Shown: positions 8,093 through 17,153 of the stretch, in pieces
Layout: every line of letters begins with the position of its first letter
How positions within the stretch are numbered: position 1 is the stretch's first letter
NCBI GenBank assembly: GCA_905215755.1
Contig: CAJMRE010000010.1
Coordinates: 1 to 50,731 of the forward strand
Source: an uncultured bacterium
Lineage (GTDB): Bacteria > Actinomycetota > Coriobacteriia > Coriobacteriales > Coriobacteriaceae
Direction: 5' to 3'
DNA: 50,731 bases
Translations under genes and position numbers: made by a program
Notes under the pieces: generated by a model
Told to the model about the DNA's origin: nothing
Databases searched by the model: none
The model's input: only the letters and a program-made list of their open reading frames with translations

Positions 8093-10735
8093 ATGTTAGA
8101 TAGATTTACCGATCGCGCGCGTAAGGTCATGTCCATGGCCAAGCAAGAGGCGCTTGATCTTCATTCAAATAAGGTGGGCACCGAGCACCTGCTGCTCGCG
8201 CTTGCCAAGGAGGACGAGGGCATTGCCGCCGAGGCACTGCGTTCGCTCGACATCTCCTACGATGACATCATGGATACTCTCAAAGAGGTCCAGACCACGG
8301 TTCCCGAGCCCAGCGAGGAGACCGAGGCGGCCAAGCTCGCCTTTACGCCGCTCGTCATTAGCGTGATGGAGCGTTCGTTCCGCGTGGCGCGTGAGAACAA
8401 CCAGACCTACGTGTCGACCGAGCACTTGCTGATCGGCATCGTCGAAGAGGGCAACGGCATGGCCATGGACATCCTCATGCGCCTGGGTGTGTCGTCCGCC
8501 TCCATCAAAAAGGCTATCGAGAAACTCACCGCCAAGGACCAGGACAAGAAGCGTCCGCTCGCCGGCGCCGGTGCCGGTCGTCCCGGTGCGGGCCTGCCGT
8601 TCTTTAGCGGCTCGGATGCCTCTCAGCAAAAGGGGAGTGGCACCGATACGCTTAAGCAGTTCGCGACCAACCTCACACAGAAGGCGCGCGACGGCGAGCT
8701 CGACCCTGTAATTGGTCGCGAAAAGGAAGTCCAGCGTATGATGGAAATTCTTTCGCGCCGCACCAAGAACAACCCGCTCATTCTGGGCGACCCCGGCGTG
8801 GGCAAGACGGCCATCGTCGAGGGCTTGGCTCAGCAGATTGCAGCCGGCAACGTGCCCGAGAACCTCATGAACCAGAATATCTGGACGCTCGACCTGCCGG
8901 GCCTCGTGGCGGGTGCCAAGTATCGCGGCGAGTTTGAGGAGCGCCTCAAGAACGTGATCCAGGAGGCCACCGAAGCCGATGACGTCATCCTGTTTATCGA
9001 CGAGATGCACACCATCATCGGTGCCGGTTCTGCCGAGGGCTCCATCGACGCGAGCTCCATGCTCAAGCCCGTGCTCGCGCGCGGTGCCTTCCAGATTATC
9101 GGCGCCACCACGGCCGAGGAATTCCGCAAGTACCTCACCAAGGACCCGGCTTTCGAGCGTCGCTTCCAGACCATCGATGTCGAGGAGCCGAGCGTCGAGG
9201 ACACGGTCAAGATCCTGACCGCGCTCAAGCCGCGCTACGAGGAGCACCACCATGTGCGCTATACGCAGGGTGCTATCGAGGCCGCCGCGAACCTTTCCAA
9301 CCGCTACATCCAGGATCGCTTCCTGCCCGATAAGGCCATCGACCTCATCGACGAGGCTGGCGCCCGCGCTCGCATCGCCGCGAATCGCGCGCCCGAGCCG
9401 GTGCGTGAGGCCGAGCATCGCGTGGAGGAGCTTAAGGCCGCCGCGCAGGAGGCCACCGAGAGCGACGACATGAACAAGGCCGCCGAGATCACCGAGCAGC
9501 AGAAGGCCGCCGAGATTGAGCTCGCCGAGGCCAAGGCCGCCTGGACCGCCGAGCTCGACGCCAGCCCGCTCACCATCGATGTCTCCCAGATCGCCGACAT
9601 CGTGTCCGTGACTTCGGGCGTGCCGGTGTCTTCGCTTACCGAGAGCGAGAGCCGTCGCCTGCTGCAGGCCGAAAGCGTGCTCAAGACGCGCATCATCGGT
9701 CAGGATGAGGCCGTCGAGGCCGTTGCCAAGGCCGTGCGCCGCAGCCGCTCGCCGCTCAAGGACCCGCGTCGCCCCGGCGGCAGCTTTATCTTCCTGGGCC
9801 CCACCGGCACGGGCAAAACCGAGCTCGCCAAGACGCTCGCCGAGTATCTCTTTGGCAGCAAGGACGCGCTCATCAGCTTCGATATGTCGGAGTTTGGCAG
9901 TGAGTTCGAGGTCTCCAAGCTCATCGGTAGCCCCCCGGGCTATGTGGGCCACGACGAGGGCGGCCAGCTCACCAAGGCTGTTCGCCGTCACCCGTACTCG
10001 GTCGTGCTGTTCGACGAGATCGAAAAGGCGCACCCCGACATCTTCAATATCCTGCTGCAGGTGTTGGAGGAGGGCCGTCTGACCGATAGCCAGGGCAAGA
10101 CGGTCGACTTCCGCAATACGGTGATCATCATGACGTCAAACGTGGGCGCCCGCGAGATCGCGCAGGATGCGAGCGTTGGCTTTGGCACCACCGGCGAGCA
10201 GGGCCTCACGTCGAGTGAGATCCGCGGCCGCGCGATGGGCGAGCTCAAGCGCCTGTTCCGCCCCGAGTTGCTCAACCGTATCGACGACATCGTGGTGTTC
10301 CAGAAGCTCTCGGGCGAGAATCTCACCAAGATCGCGCACCTGCTGGTGGACGACCTGCGTCAGCGTTTGATTGCCAACGGCATGAACATCAAGCTCACCG
10401 ATGCGGCCTATGACAAGATCGTGGCCGAGGGCACCGACCTCACCAACGGTGCGCGTCCGCTGCGCCGTGCCATCCAAAAGCTCATCGAGGACCCGCTGTC
10501 CGAGGAGCTGCTGGCCGGCGAGTGGGGCGAGGGCGATACCGTCCTGTGCGACGTGGCCGACGGCAAGTTCGTCTTTAGCCATGGCACAGGCGAGATTCCA
10601 GCGCCGCGTCCGGCAGGTGCGCTCGGGGGCGATACCGCTCCGGCAGCGCCGCACACCGGAAACGCCGCGCCTGTGAGCAGTGGCGTGAGCTCGGGCCCCG
10701 GCGGCATGATGCAAGCCGGTTCCGGCGCGCTGTAG
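8093..10735 (+). CDS. clpC: ATP-dependent Clp protease ATP-binding subunit ClpC
   Basis: An 880-aa Hsp100/AAA+ unfoldase that feeds proteins to ClpP. Two Clp_N repeats occupy residues 1-145, followed by a Gly/Ala-rich linker (155-185). The first AAA+ domain has Walker A GDPGVGKT at residues 232-239 and the acidic Walker B run VILFIDEMHTI; the second has GPTGTGKTELAK. The middle segment is short, as in ClpC and unlike the long coiled coil of ClpB. The C-terminal tail is Gly/Pro/Ala-rich with no recognisable function. The ATG at 8093 follows AAGGAAACGAGC and gives the standard start MLDRFTDRARKV. No CtsR or McsAB genes adjoin, in contrast to Firmicutes. Confidence 0.95.
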   Translation: MLDRFTDRARKVMSMAKQEALDLHSNKVGTEHLLLALAKEDEGIAAEALRSLDISYDDIMDTLKEVQTTVPEPSEETEAAKLAFTPLVISVMERSFRVARENNQTYVSTEHLLIGIVEEGNGMAMDILMRLGVSSASIKKAIEKLTAKDQDKKRPLAGAGAGRPGAGLPFFSGSDASQQKGSGTDTLKQFATNLTQKARDGELDPVIGREKEVQRMMEILSRRTKNNPLILGDPGVGKTAIVEGLAQQIAAGNVPENLMNQNIWTLDLPGLVAGAKYRGEFEERLKNVIQEATEADDVILFIDEMHTIIGAGSAEGSIDASSMLKPVLARGAFQIIGATTAEEFRKYLTKDPAFERRFQTIDVEEPSVEDTVKILTALKPRYEEHHHVRYTQGAIEAAANLSNRYIQDRFLPDKAIDLIDEAGARARIAANRAPEPVREAEHRVEELKAAAQEATESDDMNKAAEITEQQKAAEIELAEAKAAWTAELDASPLTIDVSQIADIVSVTSGVPVSSLTESESRRLLQAESVLKTRIIGQDEAVEAVAKAVRRSRSPLKDPRRPGGSFIFLGPTGTGKTELAKTLAEYLFGSKDALISFDMSEFGSEFEVSKLIGSPPGYVGHDEGGQLTKAVRRHPYSVVLFDEIEKAHPDIFNILLQVLEEGRLTDSQGKTVDFRNTVIIMTSNVGAREIAQDASVGFGTTGEQGLTSSEIRGRAMGELKRLFRPELLNRIDDIVVFQKLSGENLTKIAHLLVDDLRQRLIANGMNIKLTDAAYDKIVAEGTDLTNGARPLRRAIQKLIEDPLSEELLAGEWGEGDTVLCDVADGKFVFSHGTGEIPAPRPAGALGGDTAPAAPHTGNAAPVSSGVSSGPGGMMQAGSGAL

Positions 10736-10760
10736 GGCGTGGCGACAATTTGATCTGTGC

Positions 10761-10794
10761 AATCGAGGCGTTCCGGCAAGGGCGCCTCGATTTG
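10761..10794 (+). terminator. Probable terminator of clpC
   Basis: ATCGAGGCG (10762-10770) pairs perfectly with CGCCTCGAT (10783-10791), followed by only a few T. It lies 27 bases after the clpC stop. Confidence 0.6.
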
Positions 10795-10949
10795 TAGAGC
10801 TGCGGTAACTGTGACCGTTACGCTATGCGGTCCACCGTTAGCCGATGATGCGAGAGCGCTCGGCGTTTTCGACTGGTTTATGCACGCAAAGTCTGGGAAT
10901 ATACAAGTCGCATGTCTTACTGTCTAACCAGTTGCGCCAAGGAGGCACC

Positions 10950-12407
10950 ATGGACTACAAGATTACCGGCTACGAGCCCGCCCAGCTGTTCCATTTCTTT
11001 GAGGAGGTCAGCGCGATCCCCCGTGGGTCTGGCAACGAGAAGGGCATCAGCGATTTCCTGGTTGCGTTTGCCAAGGAGCGCGGTCTCGATGTGTACCAGG
11101 ACGAGGTCTACAACGTCATCATTCGCAAGCCCGCATCTGCCGGTGCCGAGAATGCCCCGACCGTGATGCTGCAGGGCCACATCGATATGGTGTGCGACAA
11201 GTTGGGCTCCGTTGAGCACGACTTTACGACCGATGGTATCGACCTGGTCGTCAAGGACGGCGTCCTCACCGCTAACGGCACCACTCTGGGCGCCGACAAC
11301 GGTATTGCCGTCGCGCTTATGCTCACTGTTCTCGATGACGATTCGATCGTTCACCCCGCCCTCGAGTGCGTATTCACCACCGACGAGGAGACCGGCCTGG
11401 TCGGCGCCGAGACGCTCGACAAGTCCCAGATTAGCGCCCGCACCATGATTAACCTTGACTCCGAGGAAGAGGGCGTTGCTACCGTCAGCTGCGCCGGCGG
11501 TGTCGTCGTTACCTACACCTGCCCGATCGCGCGCGAGCACAAGACCGGTAGCGCCCTCACGCTCGACATCTCCGGCCTGCTGGGCGGCCACTCCGGCAGC
11601 GATATTAACCTGGAGCGCGGCAACGGCAACCTCATCATGGCCCGCATCATCGACCGCCTGATGGTTGCCGGCGAGCCCGCCATCGTTAGCTTTAACGGCG
11701 GCACCAAGGACAACGCCATCAACCGTGAGTGCAAGGCCGAGCTGGTCTACGCCGACCACGCTGCAGCCGAGGCCGCGGCCCAGATCGCAAAGGGCATCAT
11801 CGCCGACGTTACTGCCGAGCTCGAGGTCTTCGACCCCGGCTTTACCTGCACGGTTGAGATTGCCGACAACACTGAGGTCGAGGCCATGGACGAAAAGTCC
11901 GCACTTGCCCTTATTCGCGCTCTGCGTCTTGCCCCCAACGGTGTGATCCGCCGCAATGTCGCCACCGACGGCTCCGTCGAGGTTTCCTCCAACATCGGCG
12001 TGGTTGCCACCTCTGACGACCAAGTCAAGATCATGCTGTCCCCGCGCTCCTCGATCACCTCGCTGCAGAACGAGTTCAAGGACCGCCTGCAGACGCTGGC
12101 CGATGTCCTGGGATTCGACGCCAAGTTTGAGTTCGAGTATCCCGGCTGGAGCTATGCCGAGCATTCGCCGGTCCGCGACATCTTTGTCGAGAGCTATCGC
12201 GAGCTCTTTGGCTCCGAGCTACGAATCGAGTCCATTCACGCCGGCCTTGAGTGCGGCCTGTTTGCCGAGGCCCTGCACGGCCTGGACGCCATCGCCGTGG
12301 GCCCGACGCTCTCCGATGTCCACACCCCGGACGAGAGCATGGAGCTCGCTTCTGCCGAGCGCTTCTACGAGCTGCTCATCGACGTCCTCAAGCGCCTCGC
12401 TGCGTAA
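10950..12407 (+). CDS. pepD: Aminoacyl-histidine dipeptidase (beta-Ala-His dipeptidase)
   Basis: A 485-aa cytosolic zinc peptidase of the M20C family, which hydrolyses Xaa-His and related dipeptides. Metal-ligand motifs are MLQGHIDMVCD (H77, D79), GTTLGADNG, the catalytic DEETGLVGAE and INLDSEEEG, with the dimerisation-domain signature GLLGGHSGSDI. A late His occurs in HAGLECGLF. The ATG at 10950 follows AAGGAGG at the correct distance; upstream in-frame codons have no ribosome-binding site. It stands alone between the clpC terminator and its own strong terminator. Confidence 0.93.
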   Translation: MDYKITGYEPAQLFHFFEEVSAIPRGSGNEKGISDFLVAFAKERGLDVYQDEVYNVIIRKPASAGAENAPTVMLQGHIDMVCDKLGSVEHDFTTDGIDLVVKDGVLTANGTTLGADNGIAVALMLTVLDDDSIVHPALECVFTTDEETGLVGAETLDKSQISARTMINLDSEEEGVATVSCAGGVVVTYTCPIAREHKTGSALTLDISGLLGGHSGSDINLERGNGNLIMARIIDRLMVAGEPAIVSFNGGTKDNAINRECKAELVYADHAAAEAAAQIAKGIIADVTAELEVFDPGFTCTVEIADNTEVEAMDEKSALALIRALRLAPNGVIRRNVATDGSVEVSSNIGVVATSDDQVKIMLSPRSSITSLQNEFKDRLQTLADVLGFDAKFEFEYPGWSYAEHSPVRDIFVESYRELFGSELRIESIHAGLECGLFAEALHGLDAIAVGPTLSDVHTPDESMELASAERFYELLIDVLKRLAA

Positions 12408-12463
12408 AGGTTGCGCTAGCAGCAGTCCGAGCCACGTGCTGGTGGATTGCAAATGACATTATG

Positions 12464-12510
12464 AGAGGGGGCACCCGAGCTTTTGCGACGGGTGCCTCCT
12501 CTCTTCTTTT
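12464..12510 (+). terminator. Intrinsic terminator of pepD
   Basis: AGAGGGGGCACCCG (12464-12477) pairs with CGGGTGCCTCCTCT (12489-12502), with one wobble pair, followed by a T-rich tail. It separates pepD from the convergent hipA. Confidence 0.85.
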
Positions 12511-12533
12511 GGGAAATGGGAGATTACGGACAC

Positions 12534-13838
12534 CTAGCCCATATCCGCCTTGATGAGGTCGAGGGTGCGCTGGCAGTTTTCGCAGACGGGGCCGAGCATA
12601 TGCTCGCGCAGGTCCGCCATGCCGGGCAGGTCGGCGTATTCGTCCATGACCTCTTCCATGCAAATGGGTACCTCGTAGGCGAGGTCCATCATGGTCGCAA
12701 AGCAAAACTTCTCGGATAGCCCGGCATCGGTGAGCGCCGCCTCCAGCGCGGGGTCGCCCATACTGTGGTATCGGCGGATAGCGCCTGGACCGATGCGCCC
12801 CACACGATTTTCGCCGCCAACGCTCATGGCAAGGCGCGCTTTTCGCCGCATGCGTTCGTATGCCAGCCCCGATGCAACGTCATACATACGGGCCATCATA
12901 GCTGTGCTGCCGTTTCCAAGAAGCAGGGAATAGTTCTTCGCATGCGCGTCCGGTGCGCCGATGATGGCGTTAAAGAAAAGTATCTGCGTAAACAGATACA
13001 GGTTAAGTTGATGATGGCTCGTGTTGACGAGGAGTTCCTGAATGTCGCGTGCGGTCGGGCCACCGTCTGCCGTGTACTTTTGAGCGGGCATCACTCCAAG
13101 GGCCTGACAGAGGTCTTCTTGGTGTAGACGCATGATTGTTCCGTCTTTGGCTTTCACACGGTCATAGCGTTCAACAATGAGGGCGGGTTCGTCCTCAAAT
13201 AAGCGATACTCAACGTTCGCCGTTGCGATACCCGCGCGCTGGGCGCTTTTCATGCAGACAAACTCATTAAGAGCTTCAAGTTTAAATCCGATAACGCCAT
13301 TTTTGAAAATATGCGTCGTGGGCGAGGAACCTACGCATTCGCACCAGCGACCGTCTATGAGCGCGAGTGCGAACTTGCCCTGGTTGCCTCCAAGTGACCA
13401 ACTTTCATCTAGGCCCATCCACGATGCCTCGCGGTCATCCCTGATCGACTTGAGGCGCAAGGCAATCTCGTGGTCGTCTATAGGGCGGTATTCGCCAGTG
13501 CGATGCAAGGCGGCGTCGATATCTTCTTCGGCGCAAAACTGCACTCCGCCCGGACAGTCGAGTCCGATATGGCTGAGCAGCGCAACGGGATTATTGGGCC
13601 TGGCGTCGAATTCGGCGGCAATCGCTTTTCGTTGGTCCTCGCTGTCGGGCAGAAGGCCAAACAGGTACGGATTCATGACCTGTTGGCCGTATGTGCGATT
13701 TGATACGGGAATGTTGGTCGATAGGGCTGGCCCGTCATAATCTTGATCGTAGGCAAAACTGACTAGACCGCTCTCATCTTGCATGAGCGTTCCTGCGGGT
13801 ACGCCGCAAATAATAGTCCGAAGCGTTTTTCTGGCCAT
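12534..13838 (-). CDS. hipA: HipA-family serine/threonine kinase toxin
   Basis: A 434-aa kinase toxin of the HipA family. The best-studied member phosphorylates glutamyl-tRNA synthetase and causes growth arrest; the target here is unknown. Visible features are SLGGNQGKFAL at residues 148-158, equivalent to the flexible autophosphorylated loop; the catalytic run IGAPDAHAKNYSL (293-305, Asp297); and the metal-binding MYDVASG (Asp320). All key residues appear intact. The ATG is preceded by AAGGGAG inside the end of hipB, three bases after the hipB stop, so antitoxin and toxin are cotranscribed in the usual order. Confidence 0.92.
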   Translation of the reverse strand: MARKTLRTIICGVPAGTLMQDESGLVSFAYDQDYDGPALSTNIPVSNRTYGQQVMNPYLFGLLPDSEDQRKAIAAEFDARPNNPVALLSHIGLDCPGGVQFCAEEDIDAALHRTGEYRPIDDHEIALRLKSIRDDREASWMGLDESWSLGGNQGKFALALIDGRWCECVGSSPTTHIFKNGVIGFKLEALNEFVCMKSAQRAGIATANVEYRLFEDEPALIVERYDRVKAKDGTIMRLHQEDLCQALGVMPAQKYTADGGPTARDIQELLVNTSHHQLNLYLFTQILFFNAIIGAPDAHAKNYSLLLGNGSTAMMARMYDVASGLAYERMRRKARLAMSVGGENRVGRIGPGAIRRYHSMGDPALEAALTDAGLSEKFCFATMMDLAYEVPICMEEVMDEYADLPGMADLREHMLGPVCENCQRTLDLIKADMG

Positions 13839-13841
13839 TGG

Positions 13842-14312
13842 CTATCTCCCTTCGGGCTTGGTTTGGGCAGATGCGCTTGCGGCAATCGAGACTCCGAGAT
13901 TGGACATGGCGAAATCGGCGAAGGCCTTGTCGTAGAGCTCGGCCGTAAAGGGGGTATCTGGAAGAGCTGGAATGGCTGCGCCGCGTCGGTTGCGATGGTG
14001 AAGACGTTGAGTGTGATGGCACCTGGGGGTGCTACAAGGTTGCAAATCGGCATGCGGGGCGTCGGTTGGCTGCTCATGTTTCGTGTCGTCGATATTCCCT
14101 TGAGCAACTAGTGCCAGTCCGAGAGCACCGAAAACCGCCAGCAGCTTGTCGAGCCGAATACCCGTGGCATCTCCCAGCTCGAGCGATGCGAGCAGGCGCT
14201 CCGAAACACCGGCTTTTTTAGCGAGGGTTGCACGGGTGAGACCCTGAGCATCGCGTGCCTGGCGCACGTAGATGCCAGCTTGGCGCGGTGTGGTGATGGG
14301 AAGGGTATCCAC
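13842..14312 (-). CDS. hipB: HipB-like antitoxin with Xre-type helix-turn-helix
   Basis: A 156-aa antitoxin and autorepressor. The helix-turn-helix covers about residues 12-70 (RQARDAQGLTRATLAKKAGV then SERLLASLELGD). HipB proteins are often nearer 70-110 aa. This one has an extra tail in which residues about 78-115 are rich in His, Arg, Thr and Pro and look unlike a folded domain, before a plausible helical end (FTAELYDKAFADFAMSNLG). That middle segment could be a linker or the trace of two compensating frameshifts. Operator-like dyads stand directly upstream at 14328-14368. Confidence 0.85.
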   Translation of the reverse strand: MDTLPITTPRQAGIYVRQARDAQGLTRATLAKKAGVSERLLASLELGDATGIRLDKLLAVFGALGLALVAQGNIDDTKHEQPTDAPHADLQPCSTPRCHHTQRLHHRNRRGAAIPALPDTPFTAELYDKAFADFAMSNLGVSIAASASAQTKPEGR

Positions 14313-14327
14313 GGCGATCTCCTAACG

Positions 14328-14368
14328 TGCAGACTTTTGCATATCAGTATGACATGCAAAAGTCTGCA
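14328..14368. promoter_or_regulatory. HipB operator-like inverted repeat
   Basis: Perfect 15-base arms TGCAGACTTTTGCAT (14328-14342) and ATGCAAAAGTCTGCA (14354-14368) sit 16 bases upstream of hipB. A third near-copy, ATGCAAAACTCTGCATGA, follows at 14381 inside the mntP terminator. Paired inverted boxes ahead of hipB are the family's usual autoregulatory layout. Confidence 0.75.
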
Positions 14369-14372
14369 TGAA

Positions 14373-14404
14373 AAGGCCTCATGCAAAACTCTGCATGAGG
14401 CCTT
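14373..14404 (-). terminator. mntP terminator containing a HipB-box-like sequence
   Basis: AAGGCCTCATGCA (14373-14385) and TGCATGAGGCCTT (14392-14404) pair perfectly. Read on the minus strand the stem ends in a short T run (TTTTC). The loop region repeats the presumed HipB half-site with one change. Confidence 0.75.
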
Positions 14405-14432
14405 GCCCGGACGTTTAGTTTTGAAGGGTGTT

Positions 14433-15011
14433 TTACAGCGCCAAAAACCCCAAGTGTTCCAGCAGAATCTTGAGGCCGATAAGGATAAGCACGACGCCAC
14501 CCACGATGGTGGCGGGTTTTTCGTAGTGCGCGCCAAAGGTGTGGCCGATCGCCACGCCGGCGACGGAGAAGATAAACGTTGTGATGCCTATAAGCGATAC
14601 AGCGGGCACGATGTCGACCGAGAGTGCCGCAAACGAGATGCCCACGGCTAGGGCGTCGATTGAGGTGGCAATGGCGAGGAGCAGGTACTCGACCAGGTCA
14701 ATCTTTTCGGCATCCTTGCCGTCGCCTTCATCCTCGTCCTCGGTAAAGGCTTCCCACAGCATTTTGCCGCCGATGAAGGCGAGCAGGATAAAGGCGATCC
14801 AGTGGTCGATGGGGCCGATGATGCCCATAAACTGACTGCCAAGCGCCCATCCGATTACGGGCATGCCGGCCTGGAAGCCGCCAAAGAACAGGCCGAGCAC
14901 CACGGCGACCTTAAGGTTGATCTTTTTCATGCCGAGACCCTTGCAGATGGAAACGGCAAAGGCGTCCATCGAAAGGCCAACGGCGAGCAACACGAGCTCT
15001 GCGAGTCCCAT
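14433..15011 (-). CDS. mntP: Manganese efflux pump MntP
   Basis: A 192-aa, six-helix exporter of Mn2+. The N-terminal helix carries GLSMDAFAVSICKG (from residue 11) and the repeat in the second half carries ATSIDALAVGISFA, the two Asp-containing helices typical of MntP. A charged loop (DEDEGDGKDAEK) separates the halves. I start at the ATG at 15011 (MGLAELVLLAVGLSMDAF), which follows a purine-rich GAGAGGGAG. The long in-frame upstream extension would run through the riboswitch and is not protein-coding. Expression is very likely switched on by manganese through the upstream riboswitch and terminator. Confidence 0.95.
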   Translation of the reverse strand: MGLAELVLLAVGLSMDAFAVSICKGLGMKKINLKVAVVLGLFFGGFQAGMPVIGWALGSQFMGIIGPIDHWIAFILLAFIGGKMLWEAFTEDEDEGDGKDAEKIDLVEYLLLAIATSIDALAVGISFAALSVDIVPAVSLIGITTFIFSVAGVAIGHTFGAHYEKPATIVGGVVLILIGLKILLEHLGFLAL

Positions 15012-15062
15012 AGCCTGGCTCCCTCTCTGCGGGCGAGCCCGCGTGTACCTCTTGGGGGAATA

Positions 15063-15108
15063 ACAAAAAAGACCCGTGGCGTACGCGCTGCGCGCACAAC
15101 CACGAGTC
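15063..15108 (-). terminator. Expression-platform terminator of the manganese riboswitch
   Basis: On the minus strand GACTCGTGG pairs with CCACGGGTC around an inner GC-rich stem and is followed by six T (15063-15070). It stands between the aptamer and mntP, as expected for transcriptional control. Confidence 0.85.
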
Positions 15109-15112
15109 TCGT

Positions 15113-15205
15113 TCATTAAGGCAAGCCAGACCGTTTCGGCCAGTATGTTGACTTGCCGCGCCACCGGAGGCGAACCCGGCCACGCGACTACTCCCTCATT
15201 CATGT
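15113..15205 (-). ncRNA. yybP-ykoY manganese riboswitch upstream of mntP
   Basis: Read on the minus strand, the region contains GAGGGAGTAG followed by GTCAACATACTGGCC, the two conserved internal-loop segments of the yybP-ykoY Mn2+ aptamer, separated by a GC-rich hairpin (GGTTCGCC context near 15170). It is followed by the terminator at 15063-15108 and by mntP, a classic target. The boundaries are approximate. Confidence 0.9.
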
Positions 15206-15357
15206 GAACCTCGATGCTACCACATAAGCAGCCCATTTGGGTTGGGCTCTCAGCTGTGTTCGCTCATTCTGTAAGCATCGGATTTCGCAAGCGCCGCGGG
15301 GACAAACCGTGAGAAACTATTTAGCGTTTATGGAGCGTATACGATGGGAGCGATGCC

Positions 15358-16425
15358 TTGGATAAGAACGAGCTGCAAAAGCGTATGGAACAGGCCATCC
15401 GCCTGACGGCACCTGGTCAGCCGATCCGCACCGCCCTCGACATGATCATCGCCGGTCACCTGGGCGCCCTTATCTGCGTCGGCGACACCGAAAACGTGCT
15501 CGCTGCCGGTAACGACGGCTTCCCGCTCAACATTTCGTTCACCTCGAACCGTCTGTTTGAGCTCTCCAAGATGGACGGTGCCATCGTCATCGACGGCGAC
15601 CTCACCCAGATCCTGCGCGCCAACTTCCACCTCAATCCCGATCCCTCGCTTGCCACGAGCGAGACGGGCATGCGTCACCGCACCGCCGCTCGCATGTCGG
15701 TGCTCACCGATGCCATCGTGATCTCGGTTTCGGCTCGTCGTGCCGTCGTCAACGTGTACGTCCACGGCAAGAGCTACGAGATCCAGCCCGTCACCACCAT
15801 CATGAGCTCGGTCAACCAGCTCGTCGCCACGCTCCAGACTACCCGTCAGTCGCTCGATCGCTCCCTGCTGCGCCTGACGGCCCTTGAGCTCGACGACTAC
15901 GTCACGCTCGCCGACATCACCGGCATCTTCTCGAGTTTCGAGATCATGCAACAGGCAAAGACCGAGCTTAAGGATTGCATCGTCAAGCTGGGTAACCAGG
16001 GCAAGCTCGTGCAGATGCAGCTCGAGCAGCTCGCGGGCTCCAGCATGGATACCGAATACGACTTGATGATCCGCGACTACGCAAGCGATTCCTCCGAGGC
16101 AAACGCCGAGAAGATTCGCGCCGAGCTGAGCCGCATGACGCCTAAGGACCTGTCCGACCCGCAGCATGTGGCGGCGGTTCTGGGCTATGACGACCTGGAC
16201 GAGGACTCCGTCATGACGCCGCTGGGCCTGCGCACGCTTTCGCGCGTGTCCGTCGTGCGCGACGGCGTGGCCGAGAAGATCGTCGACGAGTACGGCTCGC
16301 TGCAGGAGCTCATGGATGACATCAGCGAGGATCCGGAGCGCCTGGGCGACTTTGGCGTTAACAACCCTGCCATTCTTGCGGACTCCCTGTACCGCATGAA
16401 GGGCACCAAACAGGGGAACGCATAA
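15358..16425 (+). CDS. disA: DNA integrity scanning diadenylate cyclase DisA
   Basis: A 355-aa enzyme that makes cyclic di-AMP from two ATP and scans DNA for branched structures. The N-terminal DAC domain shows DGAIVIDGD (residues 73-81) and GMRHRTA (104-110), the two active-site motifs. The middle is a helical linker, and the C-terminus has a helix-hairpin-helix-like end (TPLGLRTLSRV). The start is a TTG at 15358, seven bases after GGGAG; nearby ATGs are out of frame. The stop overlaps the ispD start by one base (TAATG), beginning a compact operon. Confidence 0.94.
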   Translation: MDKNELQKRMEQAIRLTAPGQPIRTALDMIIAGHLGALICVGDTENVLAAGNDGFPLNISFTSNRLFELSKMDGAIVIDGDLTQILRANFHLNPDPSLATSETGMRHRTAARMSVLTDAIVISVSARRAVVNVYVHGKSYEIQPVTTIMSSVNQLVATLQTTRQSLDRSLLRLTALELDDYVTLADITGIFSSFEIMQQAKTELKDCIVKLGNQGKLVQMQLEQLAGSSMDTEYDLMIRDYASDSSEANAEKIRAELSRMTPKDLSDPQHVAAVLGYDDLDEDSVMTPLGLRTLSRVSVVRDGVAEKIVDEYGSLQELMDDISEDPERLGDFGVNNPAILADSLYRMKGTKQGNA

Positions 16426-17153
16426 TGGCGCCCGTATGCGCCGTGGTCGTTGCCGGTGGCAGCGGCCAGCGCTTTGGTAACCCCGGCGGCAAGCAGCTCG
16501 TCAATGTAGCGGGCCGTCCGCTTATGAGCTGGTCCATCCGCGCGTTTGATCGTAGCGACAAGGTCGGCCACATCGTCGTGGTTTGCCCTGCCGAGCGCCG
16601 TGCCGAGATGCGCCGCCTGGCCATCGACCCGTTTGACTATGACACGCCCATCAGTTTTGCCGATGCCGGCGATACCCGCCAGGACTCCACCCGTGCCGGC
16701 GTGCACGCGGTGCCGGCGGGCTTTGAATACGTCGCCATTCACGATGGCGCTCGTCCGCTCATCACGACCGAGGCCATCGATCATGCGATCGACGTGCTTG
16801 TGGGCGACCGCTCGCTCGACGGTGTCGTGTGCGGTCAACCCGCGATCGACACACTCAAGATCGTCGACGGCGATAACATCGTCGAGACGCCGCCGCGTGA
16901 GCTTTATTGGGCTGCGCAGACGCCGCAGATCTTTAGCGTCGATGCTATGAAGCGCGCCCACGCTGCAGCCATTGCCGAGGGCTTTATCGGCACCGATGAT
17001 TCGTCGCTGGTCGAGCGCATGGGTGGGCGCGTCCGCTGCGTCCAGAGCCCGCGCGATAACCTTAAGGTGACGGTGCCCGAGGACTTGCGTCCCGTAACCG
17101 CGATTCTGCTTGGCCGTATGGCCGAGGGAGAGGACCTTCCCCATGTTCAGTAA
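16425..17153 (+). CDS. ispD: 2-C-methyl-D-erythritol 4-phosphate cytidylyltransferase
   Basis: A 242-aa enzyme of the non-mevalonate isoprenoid pathway that transfers CMP to methylerythritol 4-phosphate. The N-terminal nucleotide-binding motif VVVAGGSGQRFG lies at residues 7-18, with the conserved QDST, IHDGARPL and AAQTPQIF motifs in order. The ATG overlaps the disA stop, and its own end overlaps ispF by 11 bases, so the two isoprenoid steps are translationally coupled. Confidence 0.95.
   Translation: MAPVCAVVVAGGSGQRFGNPGGKQLVNVAGRPLMSWSIRAFDRSDKVGHIVVVCPAERRAEMRRLAIDPFDYDTPISFADAGDTRQDSTRAGVHAVPAGFEYVAIHDGARPLITTEAIDHAIDVLVGDRSLDGVVCGQPAIDTLKIVDGDNIVETPPRELYWAAQTPQIFSVDAMKRAHAAAIAEGFIGTDDSSLVERMGGRVRCVQSPRDNLKVTVPEDLRPVTAILLGRMAEGEDLPHVQ

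Noticed and set aside
8165..10033. A 622-codon open frame antisense to clpC
   Set aside because: Clp domains on the plus strand are complete and certain; the antisense frame has no domain features.
15012..15236. N-terminal extension of MntP
   Set aside because: It would translate the terminator and the manganese aptamer; the ATG at 15011 matches the family start.
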